Positions 41,495 through 53,729 of a stretch of DNA of 64,000 bases are shown here, one piece after another. Within the stretch, counting starts at the first letter, position 1. Each line of letters opens with the position of its first letter. The notes under the pieces are model-generated. The model was not told the origin of the DNA. It saw nothing but the letters and a program-made list of their open reading frames with translations, and searched no databases. The DNA is taken from positions 28,503 through 92,502 of the forward strand of contig JAVXUO010000058.1 of assembly GCA_033065855.1 (NCBI GenBank), given 5' to 3'. Source of the stretch: Escallonia rubra (taxonomy: Eukaryota; Streptophyta; Magnoliopsida; Escalloniales; Escalloniaceae). The position numbers and the translations under genes were made by a program.

Positions 41495-44400
41495 ATGGAA
41501 TCGCAACTTCTCGCACAAACGAAAGTTATTCCGGACGCAAGTCGAATTGAACGTTTTGACGGAAATAATTTTAAAAGATGGAAAGACATGGTTTTGGATG
41601 TCTTGGATTTTTCTAAAATCTCGTTCGTTCTGACTGAGCCTGTGCCGGATAATAATACCGAAAATTATGCTCAAGTCTTAGAAAAATGGAATAACGCTAA
41701 TAGATTTTGTCTTAGTACTATTCGTAATTCTTTATCTAATGATCTATATGGCGTTTATAATCACTTTACTCTTGCTAAGGCTTTATGGGATGAATTAGTT
41801 AGCAAGTATGAATTTGAGGATGAAGGCACTAAAAAGTTTTTAGCCGTTAATTTTTTGCACTATCAAATGGCTGATGATAAAAGCATTGAAACTCAAATTA
41901 ATGATTTTCAAAATATTATAAATGGATTAGCTAAAGAGGGTGACGTTTTACCTGAAAGATTTAAGGCTCAATGTCTTGTAGAAAAATTGCCTGACTCATG
42001 GAAAGAATTTAAATTAAAATTTAGACAAAAGAGGCACGCTATGACTCTACAGGAAACAATAGTCTATATTAAAGTTGAGGCTCAAAATAGAAAATTGCAA
42101 ATGACTGGTAGGGCTAAAGAAATGATGTCTAAGGCTAATGTAGTTGAAAGTGGACCGATTAGAACCCAACAATCGCACATTAGGGGATATGGTCATAAAC
42201 CTTACGGGAGACCCCAGTCTAATAACTACAATAGAGGTCAAGTGTCTAATCTACAGATTCAACAGAAAAAGGGTGAATGTTTTTTCTGTGGAAAGGCAGG
42301 GCACTATGCAAATGTTTGTAGATATCGAAAAGCCGACCAGAACCACAATAACTATCGGCACCGCCATTACAACAACAATAATAGAAGGGCTGCACCAAGG
42401 GCGAGAGCAAACATTGTTGAAGCAGATGATGATATCATTGCAGCTGTAGTGTCAGAAGTGCACTTGGTTACGGAAGTGAAGGGATGGGTCTTAGACTCGG
42501 GTGCCACTAGGCACATCTGTGCTAACCGAGATGTGTTCGCCTCCTACTTAAATGTGGGGGAAGGTACAGAATGTGTGTACGTTGGGGACAACAGGTCCGT
42601 ACCAGTTATGGGAAAGGGAAGGGTAGTTCTCAAACTCACATCTGGTAAAACCCTCTCACTATCCGATGTGCTTCACGTACCGATGATCAAGCACAACCTT
42701 GTGTCAGTACAGCTACTCGGTAAGGCTGGCATCAAGACTATGTTCGACGGAGGTATTGTGACTCTAACAAAAAATGACGTCTTTGTCGGTAAGGGATATC
42801 TTGACCAAGGCCTTTATGTACTTAATGTTGTTAAATTGTTGAATGAGAATGCATCGTCTACTTTTGCTTACTTGATTGACTCTGCTGATGTGTGGCATGG
42901 TAGACTTGGACATGTGAATTATGGGTACATTAAGAAAATGAAAGAGATGGGTTTGATCTCTAATTTTAATGAGCCCAGCATAGACAAATGTGAAATTTGT
43001 GCTGAAACCAAAAGTACCAAGAAAACATGTAAACCTGTCACAAGAGAAAGTGAACCTCTTGACTTAATTCACAGTGATTTAGGTGATTTAAAACAAACGA
43101 TGACTAGAGGTGGTAAAAAGTTTTATGTGATCTTTGTTGATGATTGTTCTAGATTCACTAGACTCTATCTGTTAAGGATGAAAAGCGAAGCTCTTGAAAT
43201 GTTCATGAACTATAAGTCTGAAATTGAAAATCAGAAGGATAAGAAAATTAAAAGGCTTAGAACTGATAGAGGTGGTGAATATGACTCTAATCCGTTTGAT
43301 GATTTCTGTTTGCAAAATGGAATTATTCACGAAGTAACTCCACCTTATTCACCTGAATCAAATGGAATTGCTGAGAGAAAAAATAGGACTTTAAAAGAAA
43401 TGATGAATGCTATGCTTGTTAGTTCTGGCCTACCTGCCAACATGTGGGGGGAAGCCATTCTCTCAGCCTGCCACGTACAAAATAGAGTACCCCATAAAAA
43501 GACCGGTAAAACACCTTATCAAATTTGGAATGGTCGCGCTCCTAACTTGGAGTACTTGAAAGTGTGGGGGTGCCTGGCAAAGGTTATGTTACCTGAGCCT
43601 AAAAAGAGAAAATTGGGTTCTCGAACTTGTGATTGCGTGTTCATTGGTTATGCGTCTAATAGTATTGCATACAGATTTCTTGTTATTAAGAGTGATGTCT
43701 TGGAAGCCAATACTATTATTGAATCTAAAAATGCTTCTTTCTTTGAGAATATTTTTCCTATGAAAAATAAAATGCCTAGAGTTATTGATGAGCATGCTAG
43801 TGCTGATAATCCTATTAGTGAAACTCTAGAGTTAAGAAGAAGCAAGAGAATGAGAACCGAAACTAGTTTTGGAGATGATTATGTGTATCTTGTTAATGAT
43901 GAACCATTGTCATATCATGATGCTATAGTTTCTATAGATGCACCTTTTTGGAGAGAAGCCATTAATAATGAATTAGATTCTATCATGTCTAATCATACTT
44001 GGGAACTTGTAGACTTGCCTTATAAGAATAGACCTATTGGTTGTAAATGGGTCTTTAAGAAAAAGTTGAAACCAGATGGTTCCATTGAGAAATATAAGGC
44101 ACGACTGGTGGCTAAAGGCTACAAGCAAAAACAGAATGTTGATTATTTTGATACATACTCTCCTGTTAGTAGAATTGCATCTATCAGAATTTTATTTGCC
44201 ATTGCATCCATACATAAACTTGTTGTGCATCAAATGGATGTTAAAACTGCTTTTCTAAATGGAGATTTAGAAGAAGAAATATACATGGAGCAGCCCGAGG
44301 GATACGTGGTCCCTGGACAAGAAAATAAGGTGTGTAAATTGATTAAATCCTTGTACGGATTGAAACAAGCTCCTAAACAATGGCATGAAAAATTTGATAG

Positions 44401-45439
44401 CGTGATGATATCTGATGGATTCTTGATTAACAATGCTGACAAGTGTATTTATTTTAAGTGTGTTAATGATAGTGTTATCATTATATGCTTGTACGTTGAT
44501 GACCTGCTTATATTTGGAACAAGCATTGATATCGTGCATACTACTAAGAGATTTTTAGCATCTAAATTTGACATGAAAGATATGGGTGAAGCTAATGTCA
44601 TTTTGGGAATCAAAATTTTGAGGCATGATGATTCTATCACATTATCACAGTCACACTTTGTTGAGAACATGCTGAGAAAATATGAGCATTATGACTGTAC
44701 ATCTTTGTCTTCACCTTATGATGCAAAAATACACCTTGTGAAAAATTGTGGTGACAGTGTGTCACAAAATAAGTTTGCACAAATAATTGGTAGCCTGATG
44801 TTTTTGATGAATCATACTCGTCCTGATATTGCATATGCAGTTGGCAGATTGAGTAGATATACTCATAATCCTTGTGAGGAACATTGGAATGCAATATCCA
44901 GGTTATTGAGATATTTGAGAGGCACCATTGATTATGGACTAACATATTGTGGTCATCCTTCTGTACTTGAAGGTTATTGTGATGCTAACTGGATTTCAGA
45001 TTCAGATGAGTTAAAGCCCACTAGTGGATATGTGTTCCTACTAGCTGGAGGATCGATCTCTTGGAAGTCGTCCAAGCAGACAGTTATTGCTAAATCCACC
45101 ATGGAATCAGAGTTGATTGCCTTAGAGAAGGCTTGTTCTGAAGCAGAGTGGCTCAGAAGTTTCTTGATTGATATACCTTTGTGGAGTAAACCTAGTCCAC
45201 CTGTGGTGATGCATTGTGATTGTCAAGCTGCTATTGCTCGAGCTAAAAGCAAAATATATAATGGGAAGAGTCGTCACATCCGGATGCGACATGCTACTGT
45301 GAGGCAGCTAATTGAGAACGGTACCGTATCTATGAATTTTGTGAGGTCAGAGAGGAACTTGGCCGATCCTCTGACTAAGCCACTAGGGAGAAGCCTAGTG
45401 ATGGAAGCATCGAGGGGGATGGGACTTTACCCAAATTAA
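41495..45439 (+). CDS. Copia-C gag-pol polyprotein (1314 aa, intact)
   Basis: The ATG at 41495 ([20 protein letters not shown]) was chosen because it is the first ATG after the LTR; the same frame is open slightly upstream but lacks ATG. Approximate residues: gag 1-260; zinc knuckle [14 protein letters not shown] 262-275; protease [11 protein letters not shown] about 331; integrase zinc site [10 protein letters not shown] with CEICAETK 467-505; integrase core with D (IHSDLGDL, 523), D ([10 protein letters not shown], 589) and E ([11 protein letters not shown], 620); reverse transcriptase [12 protein letters not shown] 850, [16 protein letters not shown] 912 and catalytic YVDDLLI 1000; RNase H GYCDANW 1162 and [11 protein letters not shown] 1200. 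The domain order (integrase before reverse transcriptase) defines Ty1/copia. No stop or frameshift is seen. Confidence 0.97.
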   Translation: MESQLLAQTKVIPDASRIERFDGNNFKRWKDMVLDVLDFSKISFVLTEPVPDNNTENYAQVLEKWNNANRFCLSTIRNSLSNDLYGVYNHFTLAKALWDELVSKYEFEDEGTKKFLAVNFLHYQMADDKSIETQINDFQNIINGLAKEGDVLPERFKAQCLVEKLPDSWKEFKLKFRQKRHAMTLQETIVYIKVEAQNRKLQMTGRAKEMMSKANVVESGPIRTQQSHIRGYGHKPYGRPQSNNYNRGQVSNLQIQQKKGECFFCGKAGHYANVCRYRKADQNHNNYRHRHYNNNNRRAAPRARANIVEADDDIIAAVVSEVHLVTEVKGWVLDSGATRHICANRDVFASYLNVGEGTECVYVGDNRSVPVMGKGRVVLKLTSGKTLSLSDVLHVPMIKHNLVSVQLLGKAGIKTMFDGGIVTLTKNDVFVGKGYLDQGLYVLNVVKLLNENASSTFAYLIDSADVWHGRLGHVNYGYIKKMKEMGLISNFNEPSIDKCEICAETKSTKKTCKPVTRESEPLDLIHSDLGDLKQTMTRGGKKFYVIFVDDCSRFTRLYLLRMKSEALEMFMNYKSEIENQKDKKIKRLRTDRGGEYDSNPFDDFCLQNGIIHEVTPPYSPESNGIAERKNRTLKEMMNAMLVSSGLPANMWGEAILSACHVQNRVPHKKTGKTPYQIWNGRAPNLEYLKVWGCLAKVMLPEPKKRKLGSRTCDCVFIGYASNSIAYRFLVIKSDVLEANTIIESKNASFFENIFPMKNKMPRVIDEHASADNPISETLELRRSKRMRTETSFGDDYVYLVNDEPLSYHDAIVSIDAPFWREAINNELDSIMSNHTWELVDLPYKNRPIGCKWVFKKKLKPDGSIEKYKARLVAKGYKQKQNVDYFDTYSPVSRIASIRILFAIASIHKLVVHQMDVKTAFLNGDLEEEIYMEQPEGYVVPGQENKVCKLIKSLYGLKQAPKQWHEKFDSVMISDGFLINNADKCIYFKCVNDSVIIICLYVDDLLIFGTSIDIVHTTKRFLASKFDMKDMGEANVILGIKILRHDDSITLSQSHFVENMLRKYEHYDCTSLSSPYDAKIHLVKNCGDSVSQNKFAQIIGSLMFLMNHTRPDIAYAVGRLSRYTHNPCEEHWNAISRLLRYLRGTIDYGLTYCGHPSVLEGYCDANWISDSDELKPTSGYVFLLAGGSISWKSSKQTVIAKSTMESELIALEKACSEAEWLRSFLIDIPLWSKPSPPVVMHCDCQAAIARAKSKIYNGKSRHIRMRHATVRQLIENGTVSMNFVRSERNLADPLTKPLGRSLVMEASRGMGLYPN

Positions 45440-46027
45440 GAGATGAAGTGACGGATACCTAACCTCTGTGATCGGCGATCCCGTGAAGGAGGTTCAATAG
45501 GTAATAACGAAGTCATGGATTCTGTTGGGCACTGTCGCTTTGTGTATATCCTTTAAGGCGGGAGGTCCTTAAAGAAGAGTCTATCCCTATGGTGTATGAC
45601 AGTGACCACTGCAGTGTGTGAGGATGAGCATAGCTCTTAATGGTTCCATAGTCCCTAATTATTGGGATGGGGTGTTCAGCTGCAGCACATTCCCTGATGG
45701 AAACCACCTATATGTGTGTGAGGTGGAGCCGCCTCTATGGGACTTGGGTATGTCGCTAGAGCACACAAGAATATCCAGGCACGACGCATGGCCATTTAGC
45801 GTCAACCGGCAAGAACAACCCTGACTAGAGATATTATGTGGGTGGTGAGTATGCGCAATTCACAGTAACGAAATCTGGTTAAAAGAGTATTCGCTCTACC
45901 ATCGTATTTCAGTGAGTTCCTGCTCATTTATCCTAGGAAAGGTTCAATCCACGTGACACCTCGCCGATGCATAATTTCTCGTCTCCTCTTCCTTTATCGA
46001 GTCTGTGTTTTGAAACATGTGGGGGAT
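45440..46027 (+). other. Copia-C 3' non-coding region and purine tract
   Basis: 588 bp between the gag-pol stop and the 3' LTR. It has no recognisable protein. It ends in the polypurine tract GTGGGGGA used to prime plus-strand synthesis. The sequence GTGTTTTGAAACA just before it resembles the palindrome at the LTR start. Confidence 0.75.
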
Positions 46028-46657
46028 TGTTGTATTTTATGTGTGTTTCAAAACACACCTTGGCCCCCACTCCATTCAATTTCTCTTTGCTTGGATGTGG
46101 AGAAGCCACGGATGCTTCTTCTCTTGCTTTGGCTCCACACAAAGCCATTGCTTTGGCTCCAAGTCTTGAGCCTTTGGCTCCAAGACTTCACCTCCTCCTC
46201 TCCCTATAAATATGTGTCTCGGCCAAACACAAAAACACACACCTTCACTTGTTTCTTCCCACATCCGAGACACACACATGCACTTCCTCTTTTATCACCC
46301 CAAAATTTCACTACAACACTTTAATATTTTAGTGTCGTGATATTTTGATATTAATTGAGTCGTGGAAGAGGAAAGTCAAGAGGGTTGTTCAAGAGTCTCC
46401 GTTGCATATGCGTGCAAATGGGGATAGTACTATAGACTAATCCTGGGGGTTGCGTGCTGTGAAGCCCATCGCATCGAGCCATTGGTTCCGGGGAGCGCGA
46501 ATCAACCTTTTAGGACAAAGCCTCGGCTTGATTCTATAGTTTGGTGAGATTGTTTTAATGTATTTTGTAACGTAATATTATTTATATTGTATCTTGATTT
46601 TGTGTAAGAAAGTGCGATTCTGCTCCAAAAATGATTTAAACGGATTTATATCCAACA
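46028..46657 (+). repeat. Copia-C 3' LTR
   Basis: 630 bp, nearly identical to the 5' LTR. It lies in antisense orientation to the NLR-1 gene, directly followed by the ACTTG target copy. Confidence 0.96.
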
Positions 46658-48241
46658 ACTTGAGCATAGGCCACCCCCTCAGAGTTAAAGACTCCAGGGA
46701 CGAGACACAAGCGCCACTGGAAGAGGAAGAGTAAGGCCAGGGAAAATCATTAAGCTCCTCTGAGAAGCCACCTATTGACAATTCTCTAAGACTGGTTAGG
46801 CATCTCAAATCCATAGTTGATACCAAAGCAGGGCACTCCGTTATGCACAATGTTTGGAGAGATGTGCGATCTTGCAGTCCACTAGGTAAACAAGTTAAGA
46901 TTTTACATGTGTCAATTGCCAGATCCTTGAGAGATTTGAGACCGTGTAGGTCTGGGAACGCCTTTAGCTTAGGGCAGTCAGTTACTGACAAATCCTCAAG
47001 AGATGAAAGTGCTTGTAGTCCTTCCGGCAACGAACTTAGCTCCTTAAAACCTCCAATTTTTAGTTTTCGAAGAGACGCGAGAAGGAGCGTATCTGGAAAG
47101 ACACTTAACTCTTGGATGCCTTCTATCCCTAATCTTTCAAGGGAAACAAGGGATTCCAATCCTTTTGGTAAACATGTCAGCTTTTCACACCTGGCCACGC
47201 CAAACTCTTTAAGAGAAGTGAGTCCGCCTATTCCATCTGAAAAGTTAGGACAGTTCCAGATCTGCAAGTTCTTTAGTGATATATTCCTTCCCAGCAACTC
47301 TTCCATTAATAACTGAAGATCTGAACCTTTGACAGAATGGATCTCCAGAGAGGTGAGGGTGGTCAGTTTGCTGATCATTTTTTGTAGCACTGCAGCAACA
47401 TTGATTCCGCGAATTGATAGGTCTTTAATGGCTGGGAAATGGCTTGGAACCATTGACAACTTGGGAATCCTTTTAAGCTCCAACACATCGAGGCAAGGAA
47501 ACACCTTCACAGACGGAGAGGGATGCACAGCTTCGAGCCATTCCTCTAGACCAGGCAGATTTCTTAGACACAAACTTGTCAATGCCGGAAACATTGCACC
47601 TCCAGCACTAACACCCCTACCACTACCGGTTGCACCTTCAGCATTATGACCATAAAATTCAGCACCAATACGTTTGAGATTGTACAATCCTTCTATTTCA
47701 ATAATCTTGAGACAAGTAAGGTGCCCAAGTGTTGGGATCTGCTCAGAACTTCTGCAGTGATTAAGCTTGATATCAACCAAGTTCTGAAGCACTACTGATG
47801 ATTGACTCCGCATCATCATCCACGATGAAAAGTTTTTCCCTCTGAAGTTTTTAACTATCAACCTTTTCAGATTTGAGTGAGGAGCGAGACCTTCTAACAC
47901 ATGCTCATGTGTGTTCTTTTCTTCTGGGACAATCTCGCTGGTATTCTCCTCTTCTCCGCCACTCCAGTGAAATTGCAAAGCATTGATGCGTGACTTCTTC
48001 AATAGATTTGCCTTTTTGGCTTCTTCCGTGGTTCTCACATCCTCAAGCCCATAAATCTTCAATTCACCTTTGAGGTCGTTCATGCCTCCTAGATCTTCGA
48101 TTTGGCATCCCTTGTCTCGACTCACAACAAAAAAGGGTAAAGTCTGAAGACAAGTCATTTGCCCTATCCCATCAATCGTACAGTCTCTGACCTTTGCTCC
48201 ATACTCAAAAATAAAATGTCGCAAGTTGATCAAGTTCCCAA

Positions 48242-48531
48242 GGCCCCGTACGCTTACCATATTTGTTTTCTGTTTTCATTTTCATGATTTTCATATTCAG
48301 TTTGAAAATCCGTTCCTGTACTTTTATCATTTTCACAAAAAAAAAATTTAGCTATTTTTTCTTATATTGGGTTAAGTTTGAGTGAAAAAAGCTGAAAACA
48401 CCTTTTTCAGTTTTTTGTTACTATTTGAGTAATTTTATCCAAAACGAAAACAGAAAATGGTAAAAGTACGCAAAAAAGAATATTTTTCATCATCATTACT
48501 AAAAACAGAAAACGAATATGGTAAGCGTACA
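48242..48531. mobile_element. MITE inserted in the LRR part of NLR-1
   Basis: A 290-bp element with inverted repeats at 48248-48270 and 48508-48530 that match over 23 bp with one mismatch and continue imperfectly inward to about 30 bp. CCCAA flanks both ends (48237-48241 and 48532-48536) where NLR-2 has a single TTCCCAAACTTTTC, so CCCAA is the target copy. The interior is A/T-rich with GCTGAAAACACCT and TTTGAGTA segments also found in the SOS1 intron element at 10266-10440. There is no coding sequence. Confidence 0.88.
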
Positions 48532-48752
48532 CCCAAACTTTTCAGGGACTCCTGTAAAGTTTGCAAATTGTAGAGCTTATTAATGGAAACTGGCAGTGTC
48601 TTGACATTAGTCATTGAGATGTCGAGGTATCTCAAGTGTTTCAGCTTCCCTATTGAGTTTGGTAACTCTTTCATAGCGTGGTTAGTCAAAACAAGAGCAC
48701 GCAGGCATGTAAAGTTTGCTAACATGTTGTTTGGGAGATCGCAATGTAAAAA

Positions 48753-50015
48753 TAGTAAAAGAACTTCGAAACCCACCTATATTCGTCTCCTATTTCAACT
48801 CCCACCTCTTTTCAGCCTCAATTTCAAACATTTTGATAGGAACTCGTTTCTGAGAGAAACAAGAGTGAATCTGACAATACCGAAGTACTTAAGTTGCATA
48901 AACAAGAAATGCAAAAGAACTGCTGTTCCAATAGGCATCTATCGCGGCACAGAATACAAATGTCTACCGAAGCTAACCATATATAAAGACCCATTAGAGA
49001 CGAACTAATTAACTGAAAATAGATGCCAAGTTGGTTCTTGCAAGGGCATCAAGAGTGGCACCGAGAGTCAGGTTTCAATCCTGGGATCTGTAGGTCATCG
49101 GCCAGCCGCGCCATCATGATTTTGTAGAAGAATCTGAGGATTCACTCGATAACCTCACTAAGCTTAAGTCCCTCTTTGAGTTCTCTTTATTGGGTCTTGC
49201 AGGGGCCTGCTGCCTCTAACCTTTCTTGTTTAATGCATCCATCCGTCAGGGGTAGTACTCGCCACTTAAAAGAAAAAGAAACAAAGTTTTAGGACAAATT
49301 AAAAGAAAAAGACAAGATCTCAAAAAAAAAAAAAAAAAACCTCAAAGGTCTCTAAATCGATAAGTATAGAAGATTTTAAAGACTAAAGAAAAATATATAT
49401 ATTTTTAACACGTGAAGTTTGTAATTCATATTATATAAAAGTTGGACGGTTTGGATTTTTCACAAGTTGGGCGAGCTTTTAAGAGCCTTTGCCCATGCCC
49501 GACCCTTATTTTTTACTGCGTTCACCATGGTCTCCATAAAACTAAGCTCAAACCCAAAAATAAGATCAAGAGGAAAATTATGACCATTTGAATGAAAAAT
49601 AAGATAAAGAGGAAAATTAATGTCCACGTAATTAAAGGAGTAACCGCACATTTATTTAGGAAAATTAATGTCCACGTAATTAAGCACATCGTTTATCGTC
49701 CAATTCTACTAATAAATCATGAGTTTTTGTTTACTTAAATTTTAAGTATATCAATTATCATCTAAGCCTACTAATTGGTCATGATAATGAAGAAAAATAC
49801 AATGAAGTCTCAAAATAAAATTAAGTCTAAGCATGAAACAAAGTTTTAGGAAAAATTAAAAGAAAAAGACAAGATCTTATTTTGGAAGTTAACATTATCT
49901 CACCGAACAAGGCCCAGCAGCTCTTGGGGGTTGAGAGATCAAGCGAGAGTTTATATATCCAGATGTAAAAGATTCACACAGAGAGAAGAAACTATAGCAG
50001 GCAGGGAGAAGTCAC
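48753..50015. other. Spacer between NLR-1 and NLR-2 with short direct repeats
   Basis: No gene is recognised. A stretch AAACAAAGTTTTAGGA-AAATTAAAAG at about 49277 recurs at about 49838. AGGAAAATTAATGTCCACG recurs at about 49611 and 49660. A poly(A) run lies at 49322-49339. The part from about 49560 to 50010 resembles 58722-58990 downstream of NLR-3, so it is a duplicated 3' flank of the NLR unit. Confidence 0.7.
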
Positions 50016-53000
50016 TTACCAGATTAGTTGGAGATAAACACGTGCAATCATATTCCACTCTGGCCCACTTCCCTCGGCACATTGTGCTTCCAGCAAGGGG
50101 CAATCAGATATCCACAGATATTCTAATTTGCTAAGGCGCTGCATCGCTTCCACAGAGGGCATCTTCGTCAGTTTGCTACACTCGTAAATATGCAGCGACC
50201 GAAGAGATGAGAGATTGCCAAGCCCCTCCGGGAGCGCCTCCAATCCATCAAAGTGCCGTAAATACAAATCCTCCAAGGCATAGAGTTGCTCAAGTTGGAC
50301 GGGCAGAGACTTGAGCATAGGCCACCCCACCAGAGATAACCGCTCCAGGGATGAGACACAAGCGCCACTGGAAGAGGAAGAGTAAGAGTAAGGCCAGGGA
50401 AAATCATTAAGCTCCTTTGAGAAGCCACCTATTGTCAAGCTTCTAAGACTGGTTGCGCATCTCAAATCCATAGTTGATACCAAAGAAGGGCAATGCCATA
50501 TGCTCACTCTTTTGAGAGATGTGCGATCTTGCAGTCCACTAGGTAAACAAGTTAAGATTTTACATCTTTCAATTTGCAGCTTCTTGAGAGATTTGAGACC
50601 GTGTACGTCTGGGAACGCCGTTAGCTTAGGGCAGTTATTTACAGTCAAATCCTCAAGGGAAACAAGGGATTCCAACCCTTTCGGTAAACATATCACCTTT
50701 TCACACCTCTCCAGGCGAAACTTTTTAAGAGAAGTGAGTCCGCCTATTTCATCTGAAATGGAAGTTAAATCACCGCAATTCCATATATTTAGGGTCTCAA
50801 GTGCCACAAGTTTCTGTATAGGCAAGTACGAAAAGTTAGGACAGCTCTGGATCTGCAAATTTCTTAGTGATATATTCTTGCGCAGCAACTCTTCCCTTAA
50901 TAACTGACGAGCTGAACCTTTGACAGATGCCATATTTAGAGAGGTGAGAGTGGTCAGTTTGCTGCTCATCTTTCGCAGCGCTGCAGCATCATTGATTTCC
51001 GAAACTCTTAGCTCTTTAATGGCTGGGAAATGACTTGGAACCATTGACAACTTGGGAAGGCTTGTAAGCTCCAACACCTCGAGGCAAGGAAAAAGCTACA
51101 CAGACGAAGAGGGATTCACAGCTTCGAGCCATACCTCTAGTCTAGGCAGGTTTAATAGAGTCAATTTTCTCAATGCCGGAAACATCGCACCTCCGGCACT
51201 AACACCACTACCGGTTGCAACTTCAGCATTAGGACCATAAAATTCAGCACCAATACTTTTGAGATTATACAATTTTTCTATGTGAATAAACTTGAGACAA
51301 CTAAGGTGCCCAAGTGTTGGGATCTGCTCAGAACTTTGGCAGTACTTAAGCTTGATATCAACCAAGTTCCGAAGCACTACTGATGATTGACTTTTCATCA
51401 TCATCATCCACGATGAAAAGTTTTTCCCTCTGAAGTTTTTAACTATCAACCTTTTCAGATTTGAGTGAGGCGCGAGACCTTCTAACACATGCCCATGTGT
51501 GTTCTTTTCTTCTGGGACAATCTCGTTTCTGTTCTCCTCTTCTCCGCCACTCCAGTGAAATTGCAAAGCATTGATGCGTGATTTCTTCAATAAATTTGCC
51601 TTTTTGGCTTCTTCTGTGGTTCCCACATCCTCAAGCCCAAAAATCTTCAATTCACCTTTGAGGTTGTTCAGGCCTCCTAGATCCTCGATTTGGCATCCCT
51701 TGTCTCGACTGACAACAAAAAAGGGTAAAGTCTGAAGACAAGTCATTTGCCCTATCCCATCAATCGTACAGTCTCTGACCTTTGCTCCATACTCAAAAAT
51801 AAAATGTCGCAAGTTGATCAAGTTCCCAAACTTTTCAGGGACTCGTGTCAGATAATCCACTCTCAGGGTTTGCAAATTGTAGAGCTTATTAATGGAAACT
51901 GGCAGTGTCTTGACATTGGTCTCTGAGATGTCGAGATATCTCAAGTGTTTCAGCTTCCCTATTGAGTTTGGTAACTCATTCATAGCATAATTAATCAGAA
52001 CAAGAGCACGCAGGCATGAGAAGTTTGCTAACATGTTGTTTGGGAGATTGCCATGTAAAAATAGTGTTTGGACTCTTGGAAAACTTGCCTTTGAACTTGC
52101 TGGTGTATTTCCTTCTCCAAGGTCCAATGACAAATGTACAGCCTCGGAATTCTCCTCCACCTTGTTGGCCTTCAGTGTTGCGCAATAACCCTTGGATGTA
52201 TGTGTTGCAAGATCATGCACGAGGTCATGCATCTTGCAACTTGTAATGCTGTCAAACTCATCCTTCTTTACATCTTGCAGGAATGAATTCCAAAGTAAAA
52301 TGTCAAAATAATTGCTTCCGACATCCTCCATCGTCAAATGGCTTTCAGAAGGATGAAGCCACCCTAAGGCCATCCAAAGATGTATTAAGTTATCCTTGTT
52401 AATTTCAGAATCTTTTGGTAGAATAGAACAGTATTTAAAACATTGTTTCAAGGAGGATGATGGCAAATGGTCATAACTCAACTTCAAGATGGGCCAAATT
52501 TCTCCAGTTTCAGTCGCCGGTAATTCGCACAATTGATTACCTTGGACCGACAACCAATCATCTCTAGACTTCTTAGAGTACATTAAACCTCCTACAACCT
52601 TGATCGCCAATGGCACGCCCCTACACTTTTCCACAATCTCTCTGCCAATCTCTACCAAATCACTAGTCTCAACCGCTCCACCATTTGCAAATGCTTTTTG
52701 CTTGAACATTATCCAACTATCATCATCTGACAAATGTTTTAGTGGATAAGGATCAGATGTCATAGTTGAAACAACATTCTTACTGCGAGTGGTTACCAGA
52801 ACCGTGCCCTCACTAGATCCACCTATTCCGAGCAGAGCATCTCTCAATGACTCCCATTTCTCAGGAATCTCATTCCACACGTCATCCAATACAACCAAAT
52901 ATTTCTTTTCCTTCAGATGTGTCTGAAGTTCTTTCTGGATTCCGCCTACGTTTGACAACTTGGGGTTCTTTCCTGTGAGAGATTGCACCATCTCATTCAA

Positions 53001-53729
53001 AATCCGCGTGTTCTCAAAATCATCGGATACAGAAACCCATATACGTCGTTCACCGAAATGCTTAACCACCTTGTCATCTTTGTGGATCAGCTTAGCAAGG
53101 GTCGTCTTGCCTTGGCCGGGCATTCCAACTATAGAGATGACTGGTAAACCGTTTCCATTGTTTGGCTTAAGCAGCATGTCTGCTACCGTAGACACATCAG
53201 CAGCCCTTCCGACAATCTCTCTGAATCACCTAGCCCCGGGTGAGTTGCCAGGACTTCCTGCCGGCCAGCGCCCGCAGCGCTATTTATCCGGTCCACGGCC
53301 TTAAGTCCAATCTCATTTGCTTCTTTGTAAATGTCATCCAGTGACAAGTTGATCTCCTTAATTTTGTGAGCCATCTTAGACGAAATAAAATTTGGTTGTT
53401 TGAGGGAGAAAACGAATCGCGTACCTTGTATTTGATTTGATCTCTTACGGCCACCTGCCGTCTCAGAAGTTCGTACGAAAACTCATCCAAGACAGTGTCA
53501 GCGTCGTATGCCACGGCTTTGAGACTTTTCAGCCATGTTTTCACGGAACTCAGCGTCAACTCCTTGCTCTCGGCGTCAGAAAGCAAGTCTTGAATCATGT
53601 TCAGCTTTTATTTAGCCTTTTGAGCTCCCCCTTGAATCCCCAAGCAAGACTGGCCTCATTAGCTACAAGTGGTAGCACCTTGCTCAGGATCCCTTTTGCA
53701 GCTTCGACAATCAGGAGAGTTTCAGCCAT
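50016..53729 (-). pseudogene. NLR-2: RGA-type CC-NB-ARC-LRR gene with three 1-nt deletions and one nonsense codon
   Basis: The start is ATG 53729-53727 (MAETLLIVEAAKGILSKVLP). Compared with NLR-3, single bases are missing near 53607, 53378 and 53213. From 53195 a 699-codon frame holds the P-loop GMPGQGKTT (residues 24-32), kinase-2 LVVLDDVW (100-107), RNBS-B TVLVTTRSKNV, GVPLAIKV (193-200), RNBS-D CFKYCSILPKD, MHD in [11 protein letters not shown] (322-324) and then LRRs. TAG at 51096-51098 stands where NLR-1 has Lys, and the same frame then continues to 50016 for 350 more codons of LRR. The ending (GPEWNMIARVYLQLIW) differs from NLR-1 and NLR-3. All NB-ARC motifs are intact, so inactivation is probably recent. 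Sequencing error is possible, but four independent lesions make decay likelier. Confidence 0.93.

Larger units (their letters stand above)
40847..46657 (+). mobile_element. Copia-C: complete, apparently intact Ty1/copia retrotransposon inserted in NLR-1
   Basis: LTRs 40847-41475 and 46028-46657 (629 and 630 bp) begin TGTTGTATTTTATG and end ATCCAACA. By eye they differ only in one small cluster (GGGTCTGTTGAAGTC against GGGTTGTTCAAGAGTC). Perfect 5-bp target copies ACTTG lie at 40842-40846 and 46658-46662, and removing the element rejoins the NLR-1 reading frame. The interior carries a single 1314-residue gag-pol frame with every catalytic motif present. A purine tract GTGGGGGA precedes the 3' LTR. 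These signs indicate a recent insertion that could still be mobile. Confidence 0.96.
40534..48752 (-). pseudogene. NLR-1: truncated LRR part of an RGA-type CC-NB-ARC-LRR gene, split by a MITE and a copia element
   Basis: Minus-strand LRR coding starts abruptly at about 48752 ([20 protein letters not shown]). It runs through a 290-bp MITE (48242-48531), continues from about 48240 (LGNLINLRHFIFEYGAKVRD) in one frame to 46663 (ESLTLRGWPMLK), is cut by Copia-C, and resumes at 40846 to finish SLPVQLEQLY, GLEALPEWLGNLSSLRRL and FIRRDGVLIE with a stop at 40534. The CC and NB-ARC parts are absent: similarity to NLR-2 stops at about 48752. About 22 bp present in NLR-2 is also missing near 48555. In the known family such proteins detect pathogen effectors. 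This copy cannot encode a complete receptor. Confidence 0.92.

Noticed and set aside
48583-49008. A 141-codon plus-strand frame
   Set aside because: Its first half is the antisense of NLR-1 LRR codons and the rest is non-coding flank.
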